Of a DNA stretch of 64,000 nucleotides, positions 1 through 9,903 are shown piece by piece. Every line of letters begins with the position of its first letter. The first letter of the stretch is position 1. This DNA is from JBBQWZ01 sp043788745 (GTDB lineage: Bacteria > Acidobacteriota > Terriglobia > Bryobacterales > Bryobacteraceae): the NCBI GenBank assembly GCA_043788745.1, contig JAYVTO010000217.1, positions 4,159 to 68,158 on the forward strand, in the 5' to 3' direction. The notes under the pieces were generated by a model. The model worked only from the letters and a program-made list of their open reading frames with translations. It made no database searches and was not told the origin of the DNA. The position numbers were made by a program, and so were the translations under genes.

Positions 1-368
1 AGGAACGTCAGGCCTTCGCTGAGGCGTCCCGTGCGCCACGCGATGATTAGCGCGATCCAGAGTAGCGGGCTTAGCAGCAGGCTGGAAACGCGCAAGGCGA
101 TGCGCTGGGGTGTTGAGAGCGGCCAGAGCGCGAGGCGGTCCGGCGGGATACGCGCGAGCGGGTCGGCGGAGATGGGGAAGAGCAGCAAGAATCCGAATAG
201 GAAGAAGAAAACGTAGGCGCTCTTCGGCGGCTGGCCGGATTGCACTGCGCCTGCGACCAGCAGCAACACGAACAGAAAAAAGTTGTTGACCTTGAGCGAT
301 TCGAGCGAGCTCAGATCGCGCTGGACCGCCTTGCGCAGCGCGTCTAGGATCGCGAAGAGCGGAGCCAA
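1..368 (-). CDS. membrane protein, probable ABC permease component (partial)
   Basis: The gene starts near 368 (TTG, overlapping the end of the upstream ABC ATPase by about 25 bases) and runs off the left edge, so only its N-terminal ~122 residues are present. The frame has no stop up to base 1. It contains at least two or three hydrophobic segments (for example VNNFFLFVLLLVAGAV, then a Phe/Leu-rich stretch around AYVFFLFGFLLLF, then a C-terminal SLLLSPLLWIALIIAW), so it is an inner-membrane protein. Its position directly after an ATPase subunit suggests the membrane subunit of the same ABC exporter. That role is inferred from context; no family motif is visible in the fragment. The TTG start is a guess, as no ATG lies in frame nearby. 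Confidence 0.6.
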   Translation of the reverse strand, partial: MAPLFAILDALRKAVQRDLSSLESLKVNNFFLFVLLLVAGAVQSGQPPKSAYVFFFLFGFLLLFPISADPLARIPPDRLALWPLSTPQRIALRVSSLLLSPLLWIALIIAWRTGRLSEGLTF

Positions 369-1084
369 GGCAGATCCTCAGACTGTGGAGTTTCAACGAA
401 GTCGAAATACATCTCTTCGAGCGGGCGATCGAGCGCGGCCATCGCGGAGTCCCATACGATGCGCCCCTGGCGAATCATCACGATTTGTCCGGCTAGCTTG
501 TCGATGATCGACAGAATGTGCGAGGTCAGAAAGACCGTGATGCCGCGCGCGGCGACCGTCGTGAGCATGTCTTGCATGGTTTTCGACGAGACGGGATCGA
601 TGCCCTCAAACGGCTCGTCAAGAAACAGCACGCGCGGATTATGCAGTAGCGCCATCGCGAGCGCGGTTTTCTTTCGCATCCCATGCGATGCCTGATCGAG
701 AAAGGTGTCGCGCTTGTCCTGAATGCCGAGCATGCGGAGCAGGGGGTCCATACGCTCACGTGTTTCGCGGAGGGAGAGTCCGTAGACAGGGCCGGAGAGT
801 TCGAGATGCTCTTTGATACTGAGCGAATCGAAGAGGCCGAGGTCCTCGGGCAAAACGCCGATTGCGTGTTTGGCGAGCAGGGTCTCCAACTTGACGTCGT
901 GGCCGGCGATGTTGATCTCGCCAACGTCCGGCGCAAGAAGTCCGGTAAGCGACTTCAGCAACGTTGATTTGCCCGCGCCATTGGGTCCAAGCAAGGCGCA
1001 GATTCCGGATGGAATATCGAGGTTGATATCGTCGAGGGCGACGAAACCGCCGAAGCGCTTTGTGACGTGGCGGCAAAGAATCAT
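344..1084 (-). CDS. ABC transporter ATP-binding protein
   Basis: This 246-residue protein is a stand-alone ABC ATPase. It has a Walker A loop (GPNGAGKST, around residues 34-42), a degenerate signature region (SHGMRKKTALAMALL), Walker B (VLFLDEP) with the catalytic Glu, and the H-loop (TSH). The layout fits CcmA/NatA-type subunits that pair with separate membrane permeases, and the gene downstream (1-368) is a membrane protein overlapping its 3' end. It probably drives export or membrane-associated transport; the substrate cannot be told. The signature lacks the canonical LSGGQ and reads SHGMRKK, which is seen in many ABC-2 type ATPases. It shares orientation with the CPBP protease gene upstream, with a gap of about 30 bases, so the three genes are probably one transcript. 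Confidence 0.9.
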   Translation of the reverse strand: MILCRHVTKRFGGFVALDDINLDIPSGICALLGPNGAGKSTLLKSLTGLLAPDVGEINIAGHDVKLETLLAKHAIGVLPEDLGLFDSLSIKEHLELSGPVYGLSLRETRERMDPLLRMLGIQDKRDTFLDQASHGMRKKTALAMALLHNPRVLFLDEPFEGIDPVSSKTMQDMLTTVAARGITVFLTSHILSIIDKLAGQIVMIRQGRIVWDSAMAALDRPLEEMYFDFVETPQSEDLPWLRSSRS

Positions 1085-1117
1085 TTGGTGTCGTTGGTCT
1101 CCTCTCTAGGGACGCGC

Positions 1118-2092
1118 CTATGCGCCAAACGTCTTCCATGTGGTGACAACAAGAGCGTGCGTCACCATGGATGCCCGAATGCCGTTGCCGGAACGGAACG
1201 CCAAGCCGTAGAACAGGCCGGCGACTGCAGCGAGGATCGCGAAGCGCCAGTTCGGGAACGCCCGATACCACAGATGCGCGGAGCCGAAGAGCGCCGATGC
1301 TGCCACAAGGCCGATCCACCTGCTGCCCGACAGCTTGTCGAGCGATTGCTGCAATAGGCCGCGGAAGAAGAACTCTTCGCTCAATGCGACAACCCACAAG
1401 ATTCCGAGGAAGGTACCGAGCGCGATGAGAGACGCTTTCCACCAGGGGTGCGGCGGCCAGCGCAGCGTGATGAACTTCAGCCAGACGGCAAGCAAAACCG
1501 CTACCGGCAGAAACAGGAGGTAGTATTGCGCTCCGACGGTCCACTCGCGGCGCGAGGGGATAAAGCCGAAGCCGATGCCGCGCACGTTTCGCATGCAGAG
1601 AAGCGCGAAGACTCCAGTCCGAATGAGCATCAACTGGCCGAGGATTTCGAGGTGCAGCTTCGGAAACGGGCTGATGTAGAATCGCTCGAAAACTTTGGTC
1701 AACATAACAGCGGCGAGCAGCACGAGGAAGGCAACGTCGACGAAGCCGTTGTGTGGAAGGGCGATGTACCAGAACGAGACCACCAATGCCAGAAGGGCAA
1801 TCCAGGCAAACTGCGTCCACGACGTTGCCAGACCCGCGGTCACGAAGGGGGCGAGGGCAGTGACCCACAACCAGAATGCCAGGGTCGAGGGCGGCAGCTT
1901 TGCGAGGAGGTTCCGGACGTCATCACGACCCAGGGCGACGTAGAACGCGGCTTCGAGGAGAAAGGCTGGAAGCAGGGCGACGGCGGCCCCCCACTCGATT
2001 CCGATTTGCCGCGAATAGAGGTAGGCAGCCAAGGCTCCGGCGGCCCAAACTACGAGGACGATCAGCAAATAGGGGCGGAGGACGCGCATCAC
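1118..2092 (-). CDS. CPBP family intramembrane metalloprotease
   Basis: This 324-residue polytopic membrane protein carries the CPBP (CAAX protease and bacteriocin-processing, type II CAAX prenyl endopeptidase-like) signature in its C-terminal third: SEEFFFRGLLQQ (the EExxxR motif), then FGSAHLWYR with the second metal-ligand His, and a third His in MVTHALVV. About eight hydrophobic helices are visible, beginning right at the N-terminus (LRPYLLIVLVVWAAGALAAYLY). Family members cleave substrates within the membrane; some process prenylated proteins or bacteriocins, and many have no known substrate. It lies just upstream of an ABC ATPase on the same strand, so maturation of an exported product is possible but unproven. 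All the catalytic residues expected for an active enzyme are present. Confidence 0.88.
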   Translation of the reverse strand: MMRVLRPYLLIVLVVWAAGALAAYLYSRQIGIEWGAAVALLPAFLLEAAFYVALGRDDVRNLLAKLPPSTLAFWLWVTALAPFVTAGLATSWTQFAWIALLALVVSFWYIALPHNGFVDVAFLVLLAAVMLTKVFERFYISPFPKLHLEILGQLMLIRTGVFALLCMRNVRGIGFGFIPSRREWTVGAQYYLLFLPVAVLLAVWLKFITLRWPPHPWWKASLIALGTFLGILWVVALSEEFFFRGLLQQSLDKLSGSRWIGLVAASALFGSAHLWYRAFPNWRFAILAAVAGLFYGLAFRSGNGIRASMVTHALVVTTWKTFGA

Positions 2093-2184
2093 GTTTGGGC
2101 CAGAGCCTTCATGCTACCAGCCGGAGGCGTTGGCGGCAGTGCGGCGTAACCTTTTACCTTTGCAGCGGTACCCTCAATCGAAGC

Positions 2185-2751
2185 GTGAATTTGACAGATC
2201 AGCAAGTCATGGCGGAGGTCGGGTCGGGCGAAGTAGGCCGGATGGCAGTCCTCTTTGAGCGGCACCACCGGGCTTTGTTCCGGTTCTTCGTGGGACTGTG
2301 CCGCGACCGGGCGTTGGCCGAGGATCTGGCTCAGGACGTGTTCTTTCGTATGCTCCGATACCGGCATAGTTACGACGCAAAGCAGCCGTTCACGGCCTGG
2401 ATGTATCAGATCGCGCGCAACGCGCACCTGGATCAGGTGCAGAAGCGGAAGGGCGAGGTTGTCTCGTTCGAAGAGTACCTGGAGCGGCGGCAGGAGCCGG
2501 CTGAGCCGTCGCCCGGAGCCCAGGATCAGCTCGAGCGCATGCAAGACGTCGGATTGTTACGGCGCGCGCTCGAGCGCCTACCTGAAGACAAGCGGGAAAT
2601 TCTGATTTTGGCGCGTTATCAGAATTTGAAATACGAAGAGATCGCGCAAATATTGGGCTGCGAAGTGAACACCGTGAAGGTTCGCGTGTTCCGTGCGGTG
2701 AAAGTATTGGGGCAGGTGTTTCACGAATTAGCAGCGGAGCGGGCCTCCTAA
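2185..2751 (+). CDS. RNA polymerase sigma factor, ECF subfamily
   Basis: A 188-residue ECF sigma factor. Region 2 is seen as ALFRFFVGLCRDRALAEDLAQ, where the AEDLAQDVF motif marks core-binding and -10 recognition. Region 4 is LPEDKREILILARYQ followed by a helix-turn-helix (YEEIAQILGCEVNTVKVRV). The frame is open further upstream, but that part is antisense to the CPBP gene. The GTG at 2185, which begins VNLTDQQVMAEVG, matches the expected length; an ATG at 2209 is the alternative. The next gene is a zinc-finger membrane anti-sigma factor, and a secreted DUF4097 protein follows. That gives the usual arrangement in which the anti-sigma factor holds this protein at the membrane until an envelope signal releases it. 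Confidence 0.92.
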   Translation: MNLTDQQVMAEVGSGEVGRMAVLFERHHRALFRFFVGLCRDRALAEDLAQDVFFRMLRYRHSYDAKQPFTAWMYQIARNAHLDQVQKRKGEVVSFEEYLERRQEPAEPSPGAQDQLERMQDVGLLRRALERLPEDKREILILARYQNLKYEEIAQILGCEVNTVKVRVFRAVKVLGQVFHELAAERAS

Positions 2752-2771
2752 TGCAATGCCCTGCAGAAAAC

Positions 2772-2795
2772 ATCCCCGGGCTGAAGCCCGGGGAT
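2772..2795. repeat. perfect 11-bp inverted repeat with GA loop (AGCCCGGGG-type element)
   Basis: Arms at 2772-2782 and 2785-2795 are perfectly complementary (ATCCCCGGGCT and AGCCCGGGGAT) and separated by just GA. It sits in the 125-base gap between the sigma and anti-sigma genes. There is no T-run, so it is not a classical terminator. A shorter hairpin with the same two-base GA/TC spacer design occurs at 34609-34626, suggesting a small family of interspersed palindromes. In this position it could tune the sigma to anti-sigma expression ratio, but that is inference. Confidence 0.7.
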
Positions 2796-2876
2796 ATAGC
2801 ATCGCCGGTTACGGCGGGGATGGTTTCGATCCGAATCACGCGGTGAGAGAAGTCGTAGGGGCCAGGAAGAATTTAT

Positions 2877-3695
2877 ATGAACTGCGAATTGTCAAAGCAG
2901 GCGATGCCGGAATACTGGTCCGGAACTCTCGATGAGCCCGAGCGCGCAAAGTTCGAGGTCCATCTATCGGAGTGCGCCGAGTGCCGCGGCGAAGCGGAAG
3001 AGTTGACGAAACTGTGGCGCGGACTCGGATTGATTCCCGAAACGGCCGAGCCGAGCCGCGAGTTGCGGACGCGTTTCTATCAGTCGCTTGGGGCGTATCA
3101 GGCGGGCCTTGAGGAATCGAAGAAGGCGGCTGCACCGAAGTTGGCGGACCGGCTGCGGTCATGGTGGCCGAAACAGCCGGCGATGCAGTTCGGTGCGGCG
3201 ATGGCGATGCTCGTGGTTGGACTTGGCGCTGGGTGGTTCGCGCGGTCGCCGGCGGTGAAGCAGGAAGATTCGGAAATGGTGAGGTTACGAACTGAGGTTG
3301 GGAGTATGAAGCAACTGGTGACGCTATCTCTTTTGCAACAGCAGTCGGCAAGCGATCGGCTACGTGGCGTGTCGTGGGCGTATCGCGTAGAGCAATCCGA
3401 TACGGAAGTGCTGGCGGCGTTGCTGACAACGGCGAATCAGGATCAGAGCGTCAACGTCCGGCTGGCCGCGGTGGATGCGTTGCGGTCGTTTGCAAACAGT
3501 CCGGTGGCGCGCAAGGGCATTGTGCAATCGCTGTTGCGGCAGGAGTCTCCGTTGGTGCAGGCGGCGTTGATTGATCTGATTGTCGAGATCAAAGAAAAGC
3601 CGGCGCGCACGTCGCTCGAAACGGTTTCGGCAGGCGAGACGTTCAATCCGGCGATCCGGGAACGGGCCAAGAAGGCCCTCGGCCAGTTGCAGTAA
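2877..3695 (+). CDS. zinc-finger anti-sigma factor with HEAT-like C-terminal domain
   Basis: 272 residues. The N-terminus has the ZAS motif of anti-sigma factors: His29-x3-Cys33-x2-Cys36, with Cys3 as the likely fourth ligand. One transmembrane helix follows at roughly residues 101-119 (FGAAMAMLVVGLGAGWFA). After it comes a helical domain of about 130 residues with two or three HEAT-like units, for example VNVRLAAVDALRSFANSP and PLVQAALIDLIVEIKE, predicted to lie outside the cytoplasm. The cytoplasmic zinc domain should bind the sigma factor encoded just upstream. The HEAT-like part would be the sensor or docking arm; this is inferred from topology. It is followed after about 150 bases by the DUF4097 gene on the same strand. 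Confidence 0.85.
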   Translation: MNCELSKQAMPEYWSGTLDEPERAKFEVHLSECAECRGEAEELTKLWRGLGLIPETAEPSRELRTRFYQSLGAYQAGLEESKKAAAPKLADRLRSWWPKQPAMQFGAAMAMLVVGLGAGWFARSPAVKQEDSEMVRLRTEVGSMKQLVTLSLLQQQSASDRLRGVSWAYRVEQSDTEVLAALLTTANQDQSVNVRLAAVDALRSFANSPVARKGIVQSLLRQESPLVQAALIDLIVEIKEKPARTSLETVSAGETFNPAIRERAKKALGQLQ

Positions 3696-3841
3696 GCGGT
3701 ACCGCCCCAACCGGTTTACCGGCGTCCGTGTGGGCAGGGGCGGGCCGCGGAGGAGGTTTGAGGCGCTGAATGGAGACGTCTTGATTCGCAAGCAATAGCC
3801 CTGGAAGGAAAGGGGCAAATGAAGACAAGGAAGAACAAACA

Positions 3842-4672
3842 ATGAAGACGAAACACTGGAAGATACAAATGGCGGTTGCGATTTTCGCGCTTGGCGCCGG
3901 AGCGGGTTTGGTGCAGGCGCAAGAGCCAACCAAGGTGCCGCTCCGGAATCCGGGGCAACCGGTGAAGCTTCGCGTGCATTTGTTGCGCGGCAGCATCACG
4001 GTGAAGGGTTACGACGGCAAGGAAGTACTGGTGGAATCGAAGGGCCGCAGCGCGAGAGAGCGGGACAAGGATCGCGGTCGCGATCGTTCGGATGGGATGC
4101 GGCGGATCGACAATACGTCGGGCGGCCTGGAGATTACCGAAGACAACAACGTAGTAACCATTGGCGGTAGCGTGTTTCGGGCTTCGGACGTGATCGTCAC
4201 CGTTCCGTTCGCGACGTCGCTGAATCTGGCGACTGTGAATGGGGGCGACATCGTCGTCGATCGCGTATCGGGCGAAGCGGATGTCGACAACACCAACGGC
4301 AATGTGACGATCACGAATATGAGCGGATCGGTGGTCGCACACGCTCTGAACGGAAAATTGATGGTGACTTTTGATCGCATTACGCCAGGCAAGGCGATGT
4401 CGTTCAGCACATTGAATGGCAGCATCGATGTCACGCTGCCGCCGGACACAAAAGCGAATCTCAAGATGAAAGCCGACAACGGCGACATCTATACGGACTT
4501 CGATCTGCAATTGAATCCGACTGGACCGCCGGTGGTCCAGGATGGGCGCGACCAGGGGGGGAAGTACCGCGTACGCATCGATCGCTCAATGCGCGGCGCG
4601 ATCAATGGCGGAGGCCCGGAGATGACCTTTACAACGCTAAATGGACGGATCTATATTCGCAAGAAAAAGTGA
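3842..4672 (+). CDS. secreted DUF4097-type beta-repeat protein
   Basis: 276 residues with a signal peptide (MKTKHWKIQMAVAIFALGAG, cleavage near VQAQ). The mature part consists of short beta-strand repeats of the kind found in DUF4097 / adhesin-like proteins: LRGSITVKGYDG, LATVNGGDIVVDRVSGE, VDNTNGNVTITNMSG, FSTLNGSIDVTLPPD, FTTLNGRIYI. Each turn carries a conserved (L/V)NG step, consistent with a small solenoid. The protein has no catalytic motif. It is the last gene of the sigma/anti-sigma cluster and ends at a good terminator, so it could be a target or an envelope partner of that regulatory pair. DUF4097 proteins often accompany anti-sigma genes, but their function is not established. Confidence 0.8.
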   Translation: MKTKHWKIQMAVAIFALGAGAGLVQAQEPTKVPLRNPGQPVKLRVHLLRGSITVKGYDGKEVLVESKGRSARERDKDRGRDRSDGMRRIDNTSGGLEITEDNNVVTIGGSVFRASDVIVTVPFATSLNLATVNGGDIVVDRVSGEADVDNTNGNVTITNMSGSVVAHALNGKLMVTFDRITPGKAMSFSTLNGSIDVTLPPDTKANLKMKADNGDIYTDFDLQLNPTGPPVVQDGRDQGGKYRVRIDRSMRGAINGGGPEMTFTTLNGRIYIRKKK

Positions 4673-4715
4673 GCGAAGAGTTACGGACGACGAAAGTCCG
4701 AAGGGCGAATTGGAG

Positions 4716-4750
4716 ACGCACCCGGGTAGGCCTCGGGTGCGTTTTCGTTT
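4716..4750 (+). terminator. Rho-independent terminator after the sigma/anti-sigma cluster
   Basis: Nine-base perfect arms (4716-4724 ACGCACCCG and 4734-4742 CGGGTGCGT) enclose a nine-base loop and are followed at once by TTTTCGTTT. It lies 44 bases after the stop codon of the DUF4097 gene and before the convergent SDR gene. Confidence 0.8.
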
Positions 4751-4797
4751 CCGCGGAGCGCCTGAGGCCTACGTCGTCATTCGAACTTCGTAATTCG

Positions 4798-5562
4798 TCA
4801 TTTTGTATTGACTTTCGCTTGCAGGCGGCGCATTCCTCGAATCCAGCGGTCGTAGTCGCTGGATTTGCGCTGGAAATACTCGCGGACTTCGGGGTGCGGC
4901 AGGAAGAGGAACTCCTCGGATGCGATGCCCTTCATGACAACCTCGGCCGCAAACTCCGCGGAGACGGAACCCTCGATGAGAAAATTGCCTTCGCTTTGCA
5001 TGAGCATGTGCGTGCGAACGCCTTGTGGGCAGAGCGCCGACACGCGGATGCCTTGTTCGCCGTACGTAATCGAAAGCCATTCGGCGAGCGACAGAGCGGC
5101 GTGCTTGGTGACTGAGTACGGGGCGGAGCCGATCTGCGTCAGCAGTCCGGCTGCGGAAACGGTCTGGACAAGATAGCCGCCGCCTTGCGCGATCATCTGC
5201 GGAACAACGGCACGGGCGGCGTAGAGGTGCGCGAAGTAATTGACGCCGAAAATGCGCTGCCACTCGGCGTTCGACGCGTCGAGGCCGCCGTCGACGCTGA
5301 TGCCGGCGTTCGAGCAGAAGATGTCGATGCGGCCGTAGGTCGCGGTCGCTTTCGCCACCAGCGCCTGGACCTCGGCCTCGTTGGCGACGTTCGCGGGAAA
5401 CGCGAGCCCGTCGACTTCCGTGGCGACCGCTTCCGTTCCGGCGGCGTCAATATCAGAAATCACGATGCCCTTGGCGCCTTCGGTCTTGAAGGCGCGACAC
5501 AGGGCAGCGCCGATTCCGCGAGCGCCCCCGGTAACAACTACTACTTTGTCTTGAATCTGCAT
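4798..5562 (-). CDS. short-chain dehydrogenase/reductase (SDR)
   Basis: 254 residues, the usual length of classical SDR enzymes. The Rossmann nucleotide loop is VTGGARGIGAAL (TGxxxGIG), the structural CSNAG motif follows strand 4, and the active site has Ser in TVSAAG and the Tyr-x3-Lys pair in APYSVTKHAAL. Asp after the second strand (VISDIDAAG) favours NAD over NADP as cofactor. The substrate is unknown; nothing in the neighbourhood defines one. Codon use is like that of its neighbours. The gene is divergent from the thioesterase gene at 5627, with a 64-base intergenic region that must hold both promoters. Confidence 0.9.
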   Translation of the reverse strand: MQIQDKVVVVTGGARGIGAALCRAFKTEGAKGIVISDIDAAGTEAVATEVDGLAFPANVANEAEVQALVAKATATYGRIDIFCSNAGISVDGGLDASNAEWQRIFGVNYFAHLYAARAVVPQMIAQGGGYLVQTVSAAGLLTQIGSAPYSVTKHAALSLAEWLSITYGEQGIRVSALCPQGVRTHMLMQSEGNFLIEGSVSAEFAAEVVMKGIASEEFLFLPHPEVREYFQRKSSDYDRWIRGMRRLQAKVNTK

Positions 5563-5626
5563 TTCCTAAGCAGGATACTCTACCGGGCAGGGCCACTCCG
5601 CGCTAGGCTACACTTGGCGATTTACC

Positions 5627-6079
5627 GTGGCTGACAAACTGACTCTCGAACAACTACGCGCCTTCATTCCGCGAATGCCGTTCAACATGCTGCTGGGTAT
5701 GACGATCGACCGGCTGCACGAGGATGGAGTGACAATTTCCTGCGGTGTGATCCCGAAGCTTGTCGACGAGGACGGCGCGTTGCACGGCGGCGTCCTGTCG
5801 TCGCTTGCCGACGCAGCCGCTGGGCTCGCGACGCAGCGGCACTTGGGAGGCGCTCGTCCCATTACCACCGTGGAATTGAAGATTAACCAGATTCGACCAG
5901 TGAAGTCGGGCCGCGTTACCGTGCGGGCACGTCTGCTGCGTGTGGGCAACACGTTGAGCATCGCGCGCGTCGATATTGCCGCCGGGCGAAAGCCGGCTGG
6001 CGTCGCGCTCGTGACGTACATGTTGCTGCCGGTTTCGCAACAGCCCGCGCTGCGCGATCCGCTGCCGCCGAGGGATTAG
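5627..6079 (+). CDS. hotdog-fold thioesterase (PaaI/YiiD-like)
   Basis: 150 residues. The sequence MPFNMLLGMTIDRL, then GALHGGVLSSLADAAAGLA, is the HGG-type motif of the acyl-CoA thioesterase 4HBT group, with a predicted catalytic Asp in LADAA. The strand pattern TTVELKINQIRPVKSGRVTVRARLL completes a hotdog domain. It likely hydrolyses an acyl- or aryl-CoA thioester; the substrate is not identifiable. The start is GTG at 5627. A -10-like TACACT lies at 5609-5614, which would give a very short leader. Confidence 0.8.
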   Translation: MADKLTLEQLRAFIPRMPFNMLLGMTIDRLHEDGVTISCGVIPKLVDEDGALHGGVLSSLADAAAGLATQRHLGGARPITTVELKINQIRPVKSGRVTVRARLLRVGNTLSIARVDIAAGRKPAGVALVTYMLLPVSQQPALRDPLPPRD

Positions 6080-6201
6080 GCAATCCGCCGCGGAGACGAA
6101 CCGGAGCGCTCGCGTAGTACACTTCGATTGCGGAGCGTATCTCTCGGCGATTGGGTCCTTAAAAGCCCGCGCCGCCCCGGCCGCAACATTCCGCTACGCC
6201 C

Positions 6202-6276
6202 GGCGCGGTAGCCAAGTGGTAAGGCACAGGTCTGCAAAACCTTTACTCGGGGGTTCGATTCCCCCCCGCGCCTCCA
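6202..6276 (+). tRNA. tRNA-Cys (GCA)
   Basis: A full cloverleaf can be drawn: acceptor GGCGCGG (6202-6208) pairs with CCGCGCC (6266-6272); D-arm from 6211; anticodon loop CTGCAAA with anticodon GCA at 6234-6236; T-arm with GGTTCGATT. The discriminator is U73, typical of tRNA-Cys, and CCA is encoded (6274-6276). The top pair of the anticodon stem is a C-U mismatch, and the other four pairs are canonical. It stands alone, with no other tRNA within the window. Confidence 0.95.
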
Positions 6277-6353
6277 ACTTCTCCCTCGATTAAGAACCTA
6301 CACGGGCAATCGCAAACGCGCGATGATGGAGATTCTTTGAGGGCAAAATCCAG

Positions 6354-7058
6354 ATGACCGAACATCGCATCCGTGCGGTAAACAAAGCGACCGAGTCTGA
6401 GAATAGGATTCACGACGATACCGTGGCCGCGCAGTACGGCTTCCGGGGCGGTCTTGTTCCGGGGGTTACGGTTTACGGATACATGGCGGCTCCGGTGCTC
6501 GAAGCGCTCGGGCCGGATTGGCTAAAGCACGGCAGAATGACGGCACGATTCCTGCAGCCGTTCTATGACGGAGAGTGGGTGATCGCGCAGTTCGACGGCG
6601 TCAAGGTAGTCGCCCGAAAAGAAGACGGAACCGAATGCGGTGTCGGTACGGCGGGATTGACCGACATCGAGACCGGAGCCTCGTCCACGCTCTGTGAGGC
6701 GCCGCTACCTGAGATACGGCCTTTGGCGGTTGAGGCGGAGTTCTCTCCGGGCCGGGTCCTGGGCACTCTACACACCATGGCGCCGGATACCGTGACGCCT
6801 GAGTACCTGCTGGGACTCTCGAACGAGGTTCTCCTCAAGAACTACGAACTGGGTCCGTGGATCCACACTGGTAGCGATGTGCACAACCTTTCCGCAGTGA
6901 ATCCCGGGGACGCTATTGAGGTGCGGGCGCGAGTCGCGGATTGCTTCGAGAGAAAAGGCCACGAACTCGTTTCTCTCGACGTCATTGTTACCGCGAACGG
7001 GTTGCCGGCGCAGGCGGTCCGGCACACGGCCATCTACCGGCTGCGCTCCGGAGTCTAG
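6354..7058 (+). CDS. MaoC-like hotdog domain protein
   Basis: 234 residues. The N-terminal half reads RIHDDTVAAQYGFRGGLVPG, resembling the hydratase motif of MaoC / (R)-specific enoyl-CoA hydratases (Asp and His on the first hotdog helix, then GxxGxxVPG). The length suggests a double hotdog, the second repeat beginning near EFSPGRVLGTLHTMAPD. Acyl-CoA hydration is likely but the substrate is unknown. The gene's TAG stop overlaps the stop of the convergent nusB gene within a shared CTAG (7055-7058), leaving no intergenic space for a terminator. Confidence 0.65.
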   Translation: MTEHRIRAVNKATESENRIHDDTVAAQYGFRGGLVPGVTVYGYMAAPVLEALGPDWLKHGRMTARFLQPFYDGEWVIAQFDGVKVVARKEDGTECGVGTAGLTDIETGASSTLCEAPLPEIRPLAVEAEFSPGRVLGTLHTMAPDTVTPEYLLGLSNEVLLKNYELGPWIHTGSDVHNLSAVNPGDAIEVRARVADCFERKGHELVSLDVIVTANGLPAQAVRHTAIYRLRSGV

Positions 7059-7492
7059 TCGCTCTTGTCGACGGAAGCGAGATTTTCGCGGTAGATCGCG
7101 TCGAGGACGCCGTTGATAAACGATACCGCCTCGTCGCCTGAGAATTGGCGCGCGAGTTCCAGCGCTTCATCGATAACGACTGGCCCCGGCGTCTTGATGG
7201 AGGTCATTTCATAGACAGCGAGGCGCAGGATATTTCGGTCGACGGTCGCCATCCGCTCGATTCGCCAATTTTCCGATTTCCGCGAAATGCGCTCGTCGAT
7301 AGACTCCGCGCCGCTCACTGTTCCGCGCGCCAGGATCTCCATGAACGGATCGGCCAGCGGCGGCTCGGGATTCTCTTCGGAATACAGCGTTTCGTAGAGG
7401 GAATCGATGGCCTCTTGAATCGGCTGCTGCCTCATGTCCCATTGATACAGCACCTGTAGTGCCCGCTGCCTGGATCGATGACGTGCGGGCAT
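7055..7492 (-). CDS. nusB: transcription antitermination factor NusB
   Basis: 145 residues from the ATG at 7492; a GTG at 7513 would add seven residues but overlaps the ribH stop. The sequence begins ARHRSRQRALQVLYQWDM, the basic N-terminal signature of NusB, and ends with the helical region ELARQFSGDEAVSFINGVLD typical of the family. NusB forms a heterodimer with NusE (ribosomal protein S10), binds boxA RNA and supports antitermination of rRNA operons. It follows ribH by seven bases on the same strand. A ribH-nusB pair is a very common bacterial arrangement. Confidence 0.96.
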   Translation of the reverse strand: MPARHRSRQRALQVLYQWDMRQQPIQEAIDSLYETLYSEENPEPPLADPFMEILARGTVSGAESIDERISRKSENWRIERMATVDRNILRLAVYEMTSIKTPGPVVIDEALELARQFSGDEAVSFINGVLDAIYRENLASVDKSD

Positions 7493-7499
7493 ACCTAAA

Positions 7500-8000
7500 T
7501 TATCGCTTTCCACGCAGTTGTTTCAACAACTGGGCCATCTCGATCGCGGTGTTCGCCGCATCGAAGCCCTTGTTGAGGCTGAGATCGCCCGCCGGTGAAT
7601 CGGAACCCCATCCGCCTGCGCGATCCATCGCCTGCCGGATCGTTTCGGTTGTAAGAACACCAAAAATAACGGGCGTCTCGGTTTCGAGCCCCACTTGCAA
7701 AATGCCCCGCGCCGCTTCACCGGCCACGTAATCGAAATGGGGAGTATCGCCGCGAACCACCGCGCCCAAAGCCACTACGGCATCGTGATTCTTGGTCAGG
7801 ATCTTCGAGGCCAGAGGCAATTCGAATGCCCCAGCAACCCTCACAACCTCAATCGCGGCTTCCTCGGCGCCCGCTTGCTTCAGTGCTTCCAAAGCACCTG
7901 CCAGCAGTCTCTCGGTGATTTCGCGATTGAATCTCGCGACGGCGATCGCAATGCGAAGGCCTTTCGCGTCCGCACGCCACGTTAGTTTCTCGCTGGACAT
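7500..8000 (-). CDS. ribH: 6,7-dimethyl-8-ribityllumazine synthase
   Basis: 166 residues, close to the usual length of the enzyme that condenses 5-amino-6-ribitylaminouracil with dihydroxybutanone phosphate in riboflavin synthesis. The family motif GAVVRGDTPHFDYVA, carrying the active-site His, and the N-terminal ARFNREITERLL are both clear; TPVIFGVLTTETIRQA is also conserved. It leads a two-gene unit with nusB and is divergent from lepA, with an 83-base gap. Confidence 0.97.
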   Translation of the reverse strand: MSSEKLTWRADAKGLRIAIAVARFNREITERLLAGALEALKQAGAEEAAIEVVRVAGAFELPLASKILTKNHDAVVALGAVVRGDTPHFDYVAGEAARGILQVGLETETPVIFGVLTTETIRQAMDRAGGWGSDSPAGDLSLNKGFDAANTAIEMAQLLKQLRGKR

Positions 8001-8083
8001 CGCTTACTGGGAACCCCGGGTCTCGACCCAAGCCTGAATGCACTTCCGTGGGATACTGAAAGTTCCCAACATCATCATACCGC

Positions 8084-9898
<1,815 letters not shown>

Positions 9899-9903
9899 CT
9901 CGG

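Noticed and set aside
1876..2184. Upstream extension of the sigma factor frame
   Set aside because: The extra ~100 residues are basic, lack sigma features and are antisense to the CPBP gene; GTG at 2185 gives the normal length.
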